The notes under the pieces were generated by a model. That model worked only from the letters and a program-made list of their open reading frames with translations, did not search any database and was not told where the DNA came from. A stretch of DNA of 64,000 nucleotides from Acridotheres tristis (taxonomy: Eukaryota > Chordata > Aves > Passeriformes > Sturnidae): contig CM072887.1 in the NCBI GenBank assembly GCA_037013685.1, forward strand, positions 86,014,347 through 86,078,346, read 5' to 3'. Positions within the stretch are counted from its first letter, which is position 1. Each line of letters begins with the position of its first letter. Shown here in pieces: positions 63,781 through 64,000 of the stretch. Made by a program: the position numbers and the translations under genes.

Positions 63781-64000
63781 GTCAAAACTGATCCAACCTT
63801 TTAAATGTGCATTGAGAAAAAGTTTCTCTTGATTGTAGTGACAGTTGGCTTAATGTTTTGTCATAATTTTGCAAAATAAGTACTGCAAGGAAGAGTTTGA
63901 GTATGATACCAAAAAAATGTAAAACAGATACTGAGTGAAAAATAAATTGTGTTTTATTAAGCCAAGAAATCTGCAAATAATAAATATGATGAAAGTGAAA

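Noticed and set aside
1..64000. CRISPR arrays, tRNA or rRNA genes, bacterial operons, phage or intact endogenous retrovirus genes.
   Set aside because: No spacer-repeat pattern, no tRNA cloverleaf or rRNA-like segment noticed, and no gag, pol or env-like frame or paired LTRs recognised by eye.

Overview
This window looks like one piece of a bird (or closely related sauropsid) nuclear chromosome. It is AT-rich and has no operons or dense coding. It carries at least seven degraded CR1-type LINE fragments, the dominant retroposon of birds and also common in turtles and crocodilians, recognisable by their conserved 3' ends and 3' octamer-like tails (ATTCTATG type). Simple repeats are vertebrate-like: AGAT, TG, AAGGG, poly-A and GTTT-rich tracts. 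No rRNA, tRNA, CRISPR array, prokaryotic gene or intact viral gene could be supported.

The only protein-coding evidence I trust is a pair of plus-strand exons, at 49632-49822 and 51526-51617. Their phases are compatible (phase 1 in, phase 0 between, phase 2 out), their splice sites are canonical, and together they encode most of the N-terminal two thirds of a laminin G-like domain. A large extracellular gene with very long introns fits: at least 49.6 kb without another exon I can see upstream, and 12.4 kb downstream. My best candidate is EYS (eyes shut homologue, a photoreceptor extracellular protein with several C-terminal laminin G domains and a megabase-scale locus in human). Family membership is well supported; the gene name is an inference.

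Layout. 1-49631 is non-coding, probably one giant intron. It holds CR1 copies at about 2501, 8258, 18190 and 21786, an AGAT tract (14251), a TG tract (23587), an A26 tract (26145), a palindromic RFX X-box-like site (33095), a T-rich GTTT tract (41842), a GC-rich block of unknown origin (about 45000-46060) followed by polyadenylation-like signals, and a perfect 208-bp (AAGGG)n array (48703-48910) whose 42 GGG runs are a textbook G-quadruplex array about 0.7 kb upstream of the first exon. 49632-51617 holds the two exons around a short 1.7-kb intron. 51618-64000 is non-coding again, with a three-copy 21-bp minisatellite (52459), CR1 copies at about 53700, 58108 and 63538, and a 25-bp tandem duplication (63187).

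Most other open reading frames are short, lack splice context or homology that I recognise, and lie in repeats or AT-rich intronic sequence; I do not annotate them as genes. I see no clear new multi-gene system. The items most worth follow-up are the AAGGG G4 array near an exon, the X-box palindrome and the unexplained GC-rich block.
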